From JABSQH01 sp965230015 (GTDB taxonomy: Bacteria; Actinomycetota; Acidimicrobiia; Acidimicrobiales; Ilumatobacteraceae), in contig CBDDKF010000017.1 in assembly GCA_965230015.1 (NCBI GenBank), forward strand, positions 62,001 to 126,000: DNA of 64,000 nt, written 5' to 3'. Made by a program: the position numbers and the translations under genes. The notes beneath the pieces were generated by a model. The model was not told the DNA's origin, searched no databases, and was given only the letters and a program-made list of their open reading frames with translations. This document shows positions 42,363 through 50,709 of this stretch, piece after piece (the stretch's first letter is position 1; each line of letters opens with the position of its first letter).

Positions 42363-43307
42363 CTAGCGCACGGGTGGCGAGAGCTGCGCGATGAGGTCGG
42401 TCAGCAGGGTGTAGAAGCCGTCTGCATCCACATCGAGCGCGACGGTGCAGTTGGACCGCTTTCCGGCAATGCGCCACCGATCGTGTACCGATCGCCCGTA
42501 GCTGAGGCCGGCGGAGGTTTTGACGTCAACCCGCATCTCCTCGGTGGTGAACAGGTCGGGCTGCAGCAGCCATGCGATGGTGCACGGGTCGTGCAGGGCC
42601 GGCCCGTCGAACCCATACCGATCCCGGTACACCCCGTGGAAGTGATCGAGCATGCCGGCGAACTCGATTCCGACATCGTTGCCTATGTCGCGCAGGGCCT
42701 CGATTCGCGACGGCGTCGCGATCACCTCGTGGGTGACGTTGAGACCGAACATCACCGTCGGCACGCCTGACGTCAAGACGATCTGCGCCGCGTGTGGATC
42801 GCTCATCATGTTGAACTCCGCTGCGGGAGAGTCGTTGCCGTAGTCGGTGGAACCGCCCATGAAGACGACCTGGGCGATTCGCTCCACGAGATCCGGGGCG
42901 AGGCGCAGCGCAATGGCGAGGTTGGTGAGGGGCCCGGTGGCGACGATCGTCCGAGCTTCGTCGACACCCCGCAGGTGCTCGATGAGGAAGGTGACGGCGT
43001 CGGTCGCCTCCGCTTCGCGTGTCGTGTCGGGGATCCCCGGCGCCTCGAGCCCCGTGGCGCCGTGATAGCTCGCTGCGTCGACGGGTTCGGTGAGCAACGA
43101 TTGCGGCACGCCTCGGTAGACCGGCGCCGTCGAGCCCACCCACTCAAGCACCCGCAACGCGTTGTCCGTCGTGTGGTGCACGCCGACGTTGCCGTACGTG
43201 GTGGTCACGGCCTCGATCTCGAGGTCGGCGCTGGCGTGGGCCATCGCCAACGCGAAGGCGTCGTCGATCCCCGGGTCGCAGTCCATCAGGATCGGGAGCG
43301 CGGTCAT
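42363..43307 (-). CDS. Nucleoside hydrolase (inosine-uridine preferring family)
   Basis: 314 residues. The calcium-binding Asp cluster is ILMDCDPGIDDAFAL near the start; EAVTTTYGNVGV, VATGPLTNLAIALRL and VFMGGSTDYGNDSPAAEFNMMSDPHAA are the family's catalytic blocks, and a late LHDPCTIAWLL gives the remaining Asp ligand region. It cleaves the N-glycosidic bond of nucleosides. The ATG at 43307 is preferred over the GTG at 43316, because a TACCGT element lies exactly 7 bases before the ATG and overlaps the GTG. Confidence 0.9.
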   Translation of the reverse strand: MTALPILMDCDPGIDDAFALAMAHASADLEIEAVTTTYGNVGVHHTTDNALRVLEWVGSTAPVYRGVPQSLLTEPVDAASYHGATGLEAPGIPDTTREAEATDAVTFLIEHLRGVDEARTIVATGPLTNLAIALRLAPDLVERIAQVVFMGGSTDYGNDSPAAEFNMMSDPHAAQIVLTSGVPTVMFGLNVTHEVIATPSRIEALRDIGNDVGIEFAGMLDHFHGVYRDRYGFDGPALHDPCTIAWLLQPDLFTTEEMRVDVKTSAGLSYGRSVHDRWRIAGKRSNCTVALDVDADGFYTLLTDLIAQLSPPVR

Positions 43308-43314
43308 CGGGCGC

Positions 43315-43320
43315 ACGGTA
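43315..43320 (-). promoter_or_regulatory. -10 element TACCGT, 7 nt before the start
   Basis: It serves the nucleoside hydrolase gene and overlaps the alternative GTG start, ruling that start out if the promoter is real. Confidence 0.55.
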
Positions 43321-43397
43321 CCGATATCCCGCCGCGGCCCGACGTCCGGACGGCGCCTCGCCGTAGGAGACAGCGACCGACCGAGGTCGCTCGCCAG

Positions 43398-43412
43398 ATT
43401 TCTTCAAGAAAT
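43398..43412. promoter_or_regulatory. Palindrome ATTTCTT-C-AAGAAAT
   Basis: A perfect 7-base inverted repeat, strikingly AT-rich for this DNA, lies about 60 bases before the DUF222-HNH gene. It may be an operator for it. Confidence 0.35.
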
Positions 43413-43472
43413 TCTCCGTAGAGGCAGGTCTTGGGCCGTTCGCTGTGACACCCCCTGTTCATGATGGGAAGC

Positions 43473-44783
43473 ATGACGAACACCGTCGTCGACGACACCG
43501 CAACTGCCGCTGACACTGCGGCGACCGCTGCTGCGGTCGAGTTGGTCGGTGATGCGGGCGCGGCATTGGTGTCGGCGATCGCCAAACTGCAGGCCGTCGA
43601 TCCATCGGTGTTGCCCGATGCGGTTGCCGACCAGTGGGCGGCGCATGTGGAGCGGGCGCGGCGTATGGCCGAGGCCGCCGCCGTCGAGGTGGCGGCTGAT
43701 GTCGATTCGCAGTGTCGGTTCCGTGAACGTGACGGTGTGCTCTCGGCCCATGCTTGGCTGCGGCATCGGCATCAGCTTTCCGGTGTCGAGGCACATCGCC
43801 GCATGCAGGTGGCCCGGTTCCTCGACCGCGCACCGCAATGGCAGCGAGCGTTCGCCGATGGTTTGGTGCCGATTGCTCATGTCGAGGCGATGGCTCGTGG
43901 TGCCGCGAACCCGCGGATTGCTGATGAGGCGTTGGAGAGTGCGCTCGACGACTTGTTGGGCGACGCGTGTCAGAAGAGCTTCGATGAGTTCGCTGGCTAC
44001 GTGAAGACCTGGGAGCGGTTAGCTGCCGACGACCACGGACGCGACCGCGCCGCCGCGCTGGCGGAGCAGCGGCACGTCACATTGCGGCCGCGTATGGCTG
44101 GTGGGTGGAAACTGACCGGACTGCTCGACGACCTGGCGGGTGCGGAGTTGGCTGAGGTGTTGGCCTACTTCGCCGACGCCGAATGGCGCAACGATCACGA
44201 ACTCGACCGCGACGACCCCCGGCGTCGCACTTCAGCTCAACAGCACGCCGATGCGATGGTGGCCATGGCCAATGCGGCGGCGGTTGCCGATGCGGCTGCG
44301 CGGCGGGCGAATCCAACGGTGAACGTGTTGATCGATCAGGCGTCGTTCGAAGCCGGTCTCACCGGCGACCGAGTGCACCCCGCCGCCTATCGCGACGTGG
44401 TGGTCCGCACCCAGGGCGGTCATCGGTTGCACCCCGATGAGGCGATCAACGCTGCGTTGGTCGGTCACATCCGTCGCGTGGTGTACGACACCCAGGGTGT
44501 GGTCACCGATCTGGGGCGGCGGGCGCGGTTGTTCACCGGCGCCGCCCGCGACGCCGTCATGCTGCTCGAAACCACCTGTGCCTGGGCGGGTTGTGACCGG
44601 CCCGTGGCATGGTGCGATGCCGACCACTCACAAAGCTGGGCGGCCCACGGGGCGACGGTGCCGCGCAACGGAGCGCCGTTGTGCCGGGCGCACAACCTGC
44701 AGAAAGAACGCGGCTTCCGTGTCCACCGCGATGCCGACGGCCAGTGGCACACCCACCACCCCAACGGCACCGAAATCACCTAG
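43473..44783 (+). CDS. DUF222/13E12-family HNH endonuclease
   Basis: 436 residues. The N-terminal 300 residues are the DUF222 domain common in actinobacteria (VADQWAAHVERARRMAEAAAVEVAADVD, AWLRHRHQLSGVEAHRRMQVARFL, LRPRMAGGWKLTGLLDDLAGAEL). The C-terminus is an HNH nuclease, CAWAGCDRPVAWCDADH followed by NGAPLCRAHN. The family is repeated in many genomes and sometimes linked to selfish or mobile behaviour; its biology is unclear. CATGAT lies 7 bases before ATG 43473; in-frame ATGs at 43461 and 43464 are alternatives. Confidence 0.85.
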   Translation: MTNTVVDDTATAADTAATAAAVELVGDAGAALVSAIAKLQAVDPSVLPDAVADQWAAHVERARRMAEAAAVEVAADVDSQCRFRERDGVLSAHAWLRHRHQLSGVEAHRRMQVARFLDRAPQWQRAFADGLVPIAHVEAMARGAANPRIADEALESALDDLLGDACQKSFDEFAGYVKTWERLAADDHGRDRAAALAEQRHVTLRPRMAGGWKLTGLLDDLAGAELAEVLAYFADAEWRNDHELDRDDPRRRTSAQQHADAMVAMANAAAVADAAARRANPTVNVLIDQASFEAGLTGDRVHPAAYRDVVVRTQGGHRLHPDEAINAALVGHIRRVVYDTQGVVTDLGRRARLFTGAARDAVMLLETTCAWAGCDRPVAWCDADHSQSWAAHGATVPRNGAPLCRAHNLQKERGFRVHRDADGQWHTHHPNGTEIT

Positions 44784-44787
44784 CACG

Positions 44788-44820
44788 GGCCGGTCGCGGC
44801 CGCCGCCCCGGCCGTTGTTG
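44788..44820 (+). terminator. GC hairpin with T-rich tail after the HNH gene
   Basis: 6-base arms GGCCGG and CCGGCC (44788-44793, 44808-44813) are followed by GTTGTTG, a weak intrinsic terminator. Confidence 0.35.
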
Positions 44821-44821
44821 T

Positions 44822-44827
44822 TACCGT
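44822..44827 (+). promoter_or_regulatory. -10 element TACCGT, 7 nt before the start
   Basis: It serves the first micro-gene at 44835. The same hexamer at the same distance precedes the second copy. Confidence 0.5.
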
Positions 44828-44834
44828 GACCATC

Positions 44835-44966
44835 ATGCGGCGCGTGCTTCGAGCGATCTGGAATTGGCTGAAAGGCGATCCCCCAGGTCCTGACCTCCCG
44901 CGCGATCACGGCGAAGAGGCGAAGATGCTCGGCCACGCACACCGTGACATCGGCTCCTTCTCCTGA
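44835..44966 (+). CDS. Micro-protein, tandem copy 1
   Basis: 43 residues, of no recognised family. It reads MRRVLRAIWNWLKGDPPGPD and then LPRDHGEEAKMLGHAHRD: a basic amphipathic Trp-containing helix, a GDPxGPD turn and a charged second helix. The shared pattern with copy 2 is MRRxLRAxWxWLKGDP..GPD.PRD..EEA.MLG...RD. The bases that differ between copies mostly preserve the residues, which supports coding. An in-frame GTG lies 9 bases upstream in both copies but is overlapped by the -10 element. Confidence 0.65.
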   Translation: MRRVLRAIWNWLKGDPPGPDLPRDHGEEAKMLGHAHRDIGSFS

Positions 44967-45010
44967 ACTGTGGCGTGGTGGCCGCGTCACGTTGACCTCG
45001 CCGCGATTGC

Positions 45011-45016
45011 TACCGT
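45011..45016 (+). promoter_or_regulatory. -10 element TACCGT, 7 nt before the start
   Basis: It serves the second micro-gene at 45024. Confidence 0.5.
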
Positions 45017-45023
45017 GGAAGCC

Positions 45024-45161
45024 ATGCGGCGCATGCTGCGAGCGTTCTGGAAGTGGCTCAAGGGTGATCCGCGGGGTCCCGACGTTCCGCGCGACAACCA
45101 CGAAGAGGCGCGCATGCTCGGCACCCACGCTCGCGACATGGGCGACGCTGGCGGTCCCTGA
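45024..45161 (+). CDS. Micro-protein, tandem copy 2
   Basis: 45 residues, homologous to copy 1 and starting exactly 189 bases after it: MRRMLRAFWKWLKGDPRGPD and then VPRDNHEEARMLGTHARD, ending DMGDAGGP. About 28 of the first 40 positions are identical between copies. No signal peptide; the N-terminal helix could lie on a membrane surface. It is followed after 8 bases by a P-loop kinase gene. Confidence 0.65.
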   Translation: MRRMLRAFWKWLKGDPRGPDVPRDNHEEARMLGTHARDMGDAGGP

Positions 45162-45169
45162 CCCCCGGC

Positions 45170-45775
45170 ATGACGGGCGTCGACGCCGCCGCGTCGGCGA
45201 TCAGGTCGCGTCTCCGGAGTGACGACACTCCGTTCGTGGTCGCCATCGACGGTCGCAGTGGTGTTGGCAAATCGACGCTGGCCGCAGCGATCGCATCCGA
45301 GTTCGGCGATGTGGTCGTGATCGAGGGCGACGATTTCTACGGTGGCGCGTCGGCGGCGCAGTACGACGCCCGCACGCCGGCCGAGAACGTTGAGCACGTC
45401 ATCGAATGGCGCCGCCAACGCCCTGTGCTCGACGATCTTCGGGCGGGGCGCACTGCGCGTTGGCAGCGGTACGACTGGGCAGCGTTCGATGGGAGCATGT
45501 CGCCCGAATTGGCGAGCGCCGAACCTGCACCGATCGTGATCCTCGAAGGCGTGTACAGCGGACGGCCCGAGCTGCGCGATCTCGTCGACCTCGCCGTGTT
45601 GCTCGTCGTCCCCGACGACGTGCGCGCCGAGTACCTCGCCCGACGCGAGGGAGCGGACTTCCGCGATGAGTGGTTCGAGCGCTGGGAGGCGGCCGAACAG
45701 CACTACTTCGGGTGGGTGCGCCCGGAGGACGCCTTCGACGTTGTCGTCCGGCCGGTCGACTCTGATAGGGGTTGA
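45170..45775 (+). CDS. Uridine kinase-like P-loop protein
   Basis: 201 residues. VVAIDGRSGVGKSTLAAAIASEF is the Walker A region; VVIEGDDFYGGAS and RYDWAAFDG resemble the uridine kinase/phosphoribulokinase group; IVILEGVYSGRPELRDLVDLAVLL gives the Walker B-like strand, and REGADFRDEWFERWEAAEQHYF the lid helices. Nucleoside phosphorylation would fit the nucleoside hydrolase 2 kb away, but this is only suggestive. It overlaps nothing; the cupin lipoprotein follows after 2 bases. Confidence 0.77.
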   Translation: MTGVDAAASAIRSRLRSDDTPFVVAIDGRSGVGKSTLAAAIASEFGDVVVIEGDDFYGGASAAQYDARTPAENVEHVIEWRRQRPVLDDLRAGRTARWQRYDWAAFDGSMSPELASAEPAPIVILEGVYSGRPELRDLVDLAVLLVVPDDVRAEYLARREGADFRDEWFERWEAAEQHYFGWVRPEDAFDVVVRPVDSDRG

Positions 45776-45777
45776 GC

Positions 45778-46221
45778 ATGGATTCGATGCGAACGTTGAT
45801 CCTCGGCGCCGTCGGTGCAGCCACCGTGCTCGCCGGTTGTGGCGACGACGGCAACGAGAATGACGCCGTCGACGGCGTCTCGGTCGAGGTGCTGCTCGAT
45901 GCGGCGGGCGAAACGGTGCTCGGGCAACCGATCAGCTACCCGGGCGGCGACGCACAGGTCACGATGAGCGTCGTCACGTTGGGTCCGGGTGAGTCGACGG
46001 TCAACCACATCCACGAGGCTCCGATGGCGGCGTACATCCTCGAAGGTGAGGTCACCGTCGACTACGGCGACGAGGGCACGTTCACCTTCGGCGAGGGAGA
46101 TGCCCTGCTCGAGGCGCTCGACGTCGTCCACGAGGGCACCAACACGGGTTCCGACCCGGTGCGCATTCTCGTGATCAACATGGGCTCCGACGAGGTCGAG
46201 AACACGGTGACCGTCGAGTGA
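45778..46221 (+). CDS. Cupin-domain lipoprotein
   Basis: 147 residues. The signal segment MRTLILGAVGAATVLAGCGDD has a lipobox (LAGC). After an acidic linker comes a cupin barrel: GPGESTVNHIHEAPMAAYILEGEVTVDYGDEG (motif 1 with HxH and Glu) and ALDVVHEGTN (motif 2 with His), so a metal is likely bound outside the membrane. ATG 45778 follows an AGGGG site and the previous stop. Confidence 0.8.
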   Translation: MDSMRTLILGAVGAATVLAGCGDDGNENDAVDGVSVEVLLDAAGETVLGQPISYPGGDAQVTMSVVTLGPGESTVNHIHEAPMAAYILEGEVTVDYGDEGTFTFGEGDALLEALDVVHEGTNTGSDPVRILVINMGSDEVENTVTVE

Positions 46222-46243
46222 GTCGCCGCTCGCCGTGGTGGCG

Positions 46244-48007
46244 TCACCTGCGACGGGCGGTGCCCTCGAGCCGCCAGCCGGCCGAGTGCGTTCTGGTCGA
46301 CCAGAACGCCTGGTAGCGACCGCCGGCATCCAAGAGCTCGTCGTGCGTGCCGTGCTCGACGATGCGCCCCCGATCGATGAACACGATGTGGTCTGCGTGG
46401 CGGATGGTCTCGAGGCGGTGGGCCACCACGAGCAGCGTGCGACCTCGGGTGAGGTTGGCCAACGCCTCGCGCAGCAGCAGCTCGTTGGTGGGGTCGAGCG
46501 CCGACGTCGCTTCGTCGAGCAGTACGACCGGTGCGTCCTTGCAGATCGCGCGGGCGATGGCCACTCGTTGACGCTCACCGCCGGAGAGGCTGCGGCCCTC
46601 CTCGCCGATGATCGAGTCGTAGCCGTGGGGGAGTGCGCGGATTCGTTCGTCGACCCGTGCGGCCTTCGCCGCGGCAACGATGTCATCGAGGTCGATGGCG
46701 GGATCACCTGCCCCGATCACGTCACCGACGCGGCCACGCAACACGCCCACATCCTGGAACACGGCCGACACGAGCGACGCCGACTGGTCGAGCGGCATCA
46801 CCGCAAGGTCGGCACCACCGAGTCGGACCGTTCCTGCCGACGGCGGGATCAACCCGGCCAGCAGACGCAAGATGGTCGTCTTCCCGGCCCCCGAGGGTCC
46901 GACCACGGCAACCGTCGAGCCGGCCGACACGTGGAGGTCGATGTCGTGCAGCACCGGTGGACCATCGGCGTAGCCGGCATCGACGTGGTCGAGGTCGATC
47001 GCGATCCCTCCTGCCGGTTCGACGTGGATGGGAACCGGTTCACGGGCTGGCGGCGCCGGCCGTGAGAGCCACTCTTCGAGGCGTAGCAGCGAGGGCGCAA
47101 GATCGGGAAGGTGCAGCGCTCGGGCGCCGATCTCGAGCTGCGGACGGAGCAGTACCGTCGACAGGATCAGGCCGGCAATGATCGCATCGGGTGTCGACGC
47201 ATCGTTCGCCACGAGGAGCGCGGCCACCGCAAGCATCGCCGCCAGTCCGGCATCGACCAAGGCTTGAAATCCGGCGTAGGCGGGGGAGAGCCGCTTCACG
47301 CTCGCCACGTCGGCATCGCGGATCGCCGTGAGCGCAGCGTCGAACCCAGCCTGGCGTTCGCCCGCCAAGTCGTGCGCGCGGATCACCTCGATACCGCGCA
47401 CGTACTCGAGCATGCGATCGGTTGCCGCCTCTTGCAGCTCGCGTCGTTGGGCATACACGTCGATCACGCGCCCGATCCCGAAGCGCAGCACGGGGAAGGC
47501 CAGCAACGCCACCGCCAGCGCAGGCAGCGCCATCCACGGCTCGATCACCGCGATCACGATCAGCACGACCGCAGGAAGGATTGCGCTGCCCATGAAGATC
47601 GGCAGGTTCCAGGCGATGAACCCGGCGAGCTTGCCGGCGTCGTGGGTGAGCACGGTGAGCGACTTGGACGCATCGGCCCCCAAGGCCCGGTCGGGGTCGA
47701 GCCGCATCGCATCGAGGATGCGGTGGCGCAACCGGCCCGTGGCCTCGTAGCCGACCACCCAGAGGATTCCGTTGGCGTAGCGCGACGCCGCGAACCGGGC
47801 GATGAGCGAGCCGATCGTGAGGGCGCCCACCCACCATGCGTCGCCCGTCGTCAGGTTGCCGTCTTCCACGCGCAACACGACGACGATGGCCACTACTGCA
47901 GGAACTGCCCAGAGCAGCGATGCCACGACGGTCGCGATCAGGGCGCGTACCAACTGCGGCCGTTCGGGTGCGCACAGCCGCCACAAACGGGTCAACGCGG
48001 CGATCAT
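46244..48007 (-). CDS. ABC transporter, membrane and ATPase domains in one chain (exporter fold, second of a pair)
   Basis: 587 residues. Residues 1-310 hold six membrane helices of the type-IV (exporter) fold; residues 340-587 are the ATPase, with Walker A VGPSGAGKTTILRLLAG, the Q-loop FQDVGVL, signature SLSGGERQRVAIARAI and Walker B VVLLDEATSALDP, then the H-loop VVAHRLETIRHADH. Its start overlaps the stop of the first half-transporter (ATGA), so the two form a heterodimer. The fold serves export but also siderophore import (IrtAB/YbtPQ type), which the linked Opp-type importer makes worth considering. Confidence 0.85.
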   Translation of the reverse strand: MIAALTRLWRLCAPERPQLVRALIATVVASLLWAVPAVVAIVVVLRVEDGNLTTGDAWWVGALTIGSLIARFAASRYANGILWVVGYEATGRLRHRILDAMRLDPDRALGADASKSLTVLTHDAGKLAGFIAWNLPIFMGSAILPAVVLIVIAVIEPWMALPALAVALLAFPVLRFGIGRVIDVYAQRRELQEAATDRMLEYVRGIEVIRAHDLAGERQAGFDAALTAIRDADVASVKRLSPAYAGFQALVDAGLAAMLAVAALLVANDASTPDAIIAGLILSTVLLRPQLEIGARALHLPDLAPSLLRLEEWLSRPAPPAREPVPIHVEPAGGIAIDLDHVDAGYADGPPVLHDIDLHVSAGSTVAVVGPSGAGKTTILRLLAGLIPPSAGTVRLGGADLAVMPLDQSASLVSAVFQDVGVLRGRVGDVIGAGDPAIDLDDIVAAAKAARVDERIRALPHGYDSIIGEEGRSLSGGERQRVAIARAICKDAPVVLLDEATSALDPTNELLLREALANLTRGRTLLVVAHRLETIRHADHIVFIDRGRIVEHGTHDELLDAGGRYQAFWSTRTHSAGWRLEGTARRR

Positions 48008-49850
48008 CTGTCGCCCCCCGTCGGCACGGCGGTGGATGTGCTCTCGGTGCCGCCGAGCTGGATCGACTCGGCCGCGAGCATGTCGGCCCACATCGAGGCG
48101 TAGCGGCCGTCGGCGGCGAGCAGCTCGTCGTGCGTACCGATCTCGGCGACGGTGCCATCGTCGACGACCACGATCTGATCCGCGCCCGCGATCGTGCGCA
48201 GCCGGTGCGCGACCACGAGCAGCGTGCGCCCCCGCAACCAGGGCCGAGATCGCGTCCTGGATCGCCGCCTCGTTGTCGGGGGTCGGCCATTGCGGTCGCC
48301 TCGTCGAGCACGACGATCGGCGCGTTGCGCAACATCGCCCGCGCGATGGTGATCCGCTGCCGTTCGCCTCCCGAGAGACCGGCACCGCCGGACCCGATGG
48401 GCGTGTCGTACCCCTGGGGGAGGGCGACGATCACGTCGTGAATGCGCGCCGCCTGGCATGCGGCGACGAGTTCGTCGTCGGTCGCGTCGGGCTTGCCGAC
48501 GCGCAGATTGTCAGCCACCGAGTCGCTGAACAGGAACGGATCCTGGAACACCAGCGCCAGCCGACCCAGCAGGTCGGCGACGGCGATGTCGCGTACGTCG
48601 GTCCCGCCGATACGGATCGATCCGTCGTCGATGTCCCAGAATCGCGCGAGGAGTCGGACGATGGTCGACTTGCCGGCACCCGACGGTCCGACCAGCGCGG
48701 TGACCGTGCCCGGTGGCGCGTCGAACGACACATCGCGCAACGTCGGCGTTGGTGGATCGTGGGCGAACGAGACCCGATCGAACTCGACCAGCTGTCCCGT
48801 CGACGAGCGCGGCTCGGGGGGATCGGGCAGTGCGGTCTCGTGCAGCATCTGTTCGATCACCGCGCCGCCGTAGCTGTACCACGACAGCTGGAAGCCGAGT
48901 TGATACGCCCGCTCCAGAGGCTGGTTGACCCCGGCGCCGAGCAGCAGCACGAGGAGGAACGTCGTTGCGGCCACCGCACCGTCGGCGACCAGCCACACCC
49001 CGACCGGGAGTACGAGGACGAAGTCGGCACGGATCAACACGCGGAATGCCGTGCCGAGCGTGGCGTATCGCCGGGACCACCCCTGCTCGGCGGCGACGTG
49101 GCGGTCGACCGCCGCATGCACCGGCCCGGTGATGGCTCGATGCTCGTCGAACAGCCGCACCACATGGGGGTGGCGCAGCGCCTCGGCGGCGCCCGCATGC
49201 AGATCGTCCGAGGCTGCCGTGCTGCGACGAACGTGGTCGGAACTGTCGCGCTGACCGAGCCACACGCACGCCAGCGCGACGGGCGCGACGGCGATTGCCG
49301 CCAGCCCGAGCCGCCAATCGGCGACGAGCAGCCACACCGAGGCACCGACCCAGAACGTCAACGCCGACACCAACTCGGGAATTGCGTGGGCGAGGACGGC
49401 CTCGATGCGCTGCACGTCATCGGTGAGCACCCGCTGCACGTGACCGCTTCGCCGTCGCGAGAACCAACCGAGCGGGAGGGTCGCAAGCGTGCGGGCCACC
49501 TCCAGTCGGAGCTCACGCATCACGTCGAAGGCGGCCAGGTGAGAGACCTCGAGTGCCTTGCTCCACAACTGGAACCGCAGGAACGAGGCTGCCGCCGTCA
49601 CCGCGGCGAGCGTGGCCAGTCCCGAGCTGGTCGCCGTACCGTCGACCAGGTCGACGATCGCGAGGTAGATGGCCACGAACGGGACGAGCTCCAATGCGGT
49701 CGACACCACGGCAAGCGCCGTCGACACCACCATCTGCCGCTTGGCCGGCGCGCAGAGGCGAGCAAGGGTCCGCAAGCCCTGAGTGAAGGGCGGCCGTTCC
49801 GGCAACGCGGGGTCGCCGGTCGCCATGTGATCGTCCGCTTGGTCAGACAC
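48004..49850 (-). pseudogene. ABC transporter half (exporter fold), broken by two single-base insertions
   Basis: About 615 residues if repaired. The membrane domain and most of the ATPase read intact: Walker A VGPSGAGKSTIVRLLARF, Q-loop FQDPFLFSDS, GGAGLSGGERQRITIARAM and Walker B VVLDEATAMADP. Just after Walker B there is an extra base in a 5-base run at 48278-48282 (frame changes, then reads DNEAAIQDAISALV), and a second in the run at 48229-48233 restores GRTLLVVAHRLRTIAGADQ. Both lie in homopolymers, so a sequence error is likely. The GTG at 49850 has GGAGAA upstream and overlaps the previous stop by 8 bases; ATG 49826 is an alternative. Confidence 0.75.
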
Positions 49851-50709
49851 CGATCGCTTCTCCAACGGCATCCGTGGTCGGATTCGCGGCCAGCGCGAGC
49901 AACGCCTCGGTGGCCGGGTGCTGTGGATTGCCGACGACCTGCTCGGTGGCACCCTCCTCGACCACCCGACCCCGATCGAGCACCACGAGCCGGTCGCAGG
50001 TGCCCGCCGCTTCGGCGAGGTCGTGGGTGATCACTAGCGCTGCGAGCCCCGAGGCATCGCGGGCGTCGAGCAACGATTGGGCGATACCGGCGCGCACCGA
50101 GGCATCGAGCATCGACATCGGTTCGTCGAGCACCACGAGGAGCGGGTCGACGACGAGGGCGCGCGCGAGGGCGACACGCTGGCGCTGGCCGCCCGAGAGC
50201 TGGCCGGCACGGCGGGCCAGTAGCTCGTCGGTGGGGTCGAGACCGACGAGGGTGAGCGCTCGCTCGATGCGCGCGCGACGGAGCGCTCGTGGCACCCGGT
50301 CGATCGCCAGCGCCTCGCCGACGAGGTCGACGATCGGCATGGTCGGGTGGAGCGACGCGTAGGGGTCCTGGTGCACGAGGGCAAGACGGCGGCGCAGTCG
50401 CCGCAGATCGCCGCGGCGCGCACCGAGCAGGTCACTGCCGGCGATGTCGATCCGGCCGGACTCGGGACGGACCAGCCCGAACAGGCACCGGGCCAGGGTC
50501 GACTTGCCGGATCCGCTCGGGCCGACCAGTCCGACGATCTCACCTGACCGAATGACGGAGATCGACCGAGTCGAGCGCGGCCGTCCTCGGTCGTCGTCAG
50601 CCAGCGGCGCGAGCAGGTACGTCTTGGTCACCTGCGTCGCCTGCACCACGACGTCGCCGATCGATTCCACTCGATCGCGATGCACGGTCGGGAAGGCGGT
50701 CACGGGCAC
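49843..50709 (-). CDS. Opp/Dpp-type ABC importer ATPase, probably the C-terminal half of a fused two-ATPase chain
   Basis: 288 residues in the intact frame. Walker A VGPSGSGKSTLARCLFGLV, Q-loop VHQDPYASLHPTM, signature QLSGGQRQRVALARAL and Walker B LLVVLDEPMSMLD with the H-loop VITHDLAEAAG mark an OppF-type importer ATPase. When the two nearest frameshifts upstream are repaired, the preceding ATPase runs into this frame without a stop (CHLVGTP...VPVTAFP), so the natural protein is likely a single chain of about 615 residues. Confidence 0.8.
   Translation of the reverse strand: MPVTAFPTVHRDRVESIGDVVVQATQVTKTYLLAPLADDDRGRPRSTRSISVIRSGEIVGLVGPSGSGKSTLARCLFGLVRPESGRIDIAGSDLLGARRGDLRRLRRRLALVHQDPYASLHPTMPIVDLVGEALAIDRVPRALRRARIERALTLVGLDPTDELLARRAGQLSGGQRQRVALARALVVDPLLVVLDEPMSMLDASVRAGIAQSLLDARDASGLAALVITHDLAEAAGTCDRLVVLDRGRVVEEGATEQVVGNPQHPATEALLALAANPTTDAVGEAIGV

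Noticed and set aside
43473..44783. An intein or group I intron homing nuclease
   Set aside because: The HNH protein is free-standing, with a DUF222 domain; there is no interrupted host gene.
48229..48282. Programmed ribosomal frameshifting in the ABC half-transporter
   Set aside because: Two separate shifts would be needed within 60 bases, and no slippery heptamer with stimulatory structure is seen; the many similar shifts further along the operon favour sequence error.
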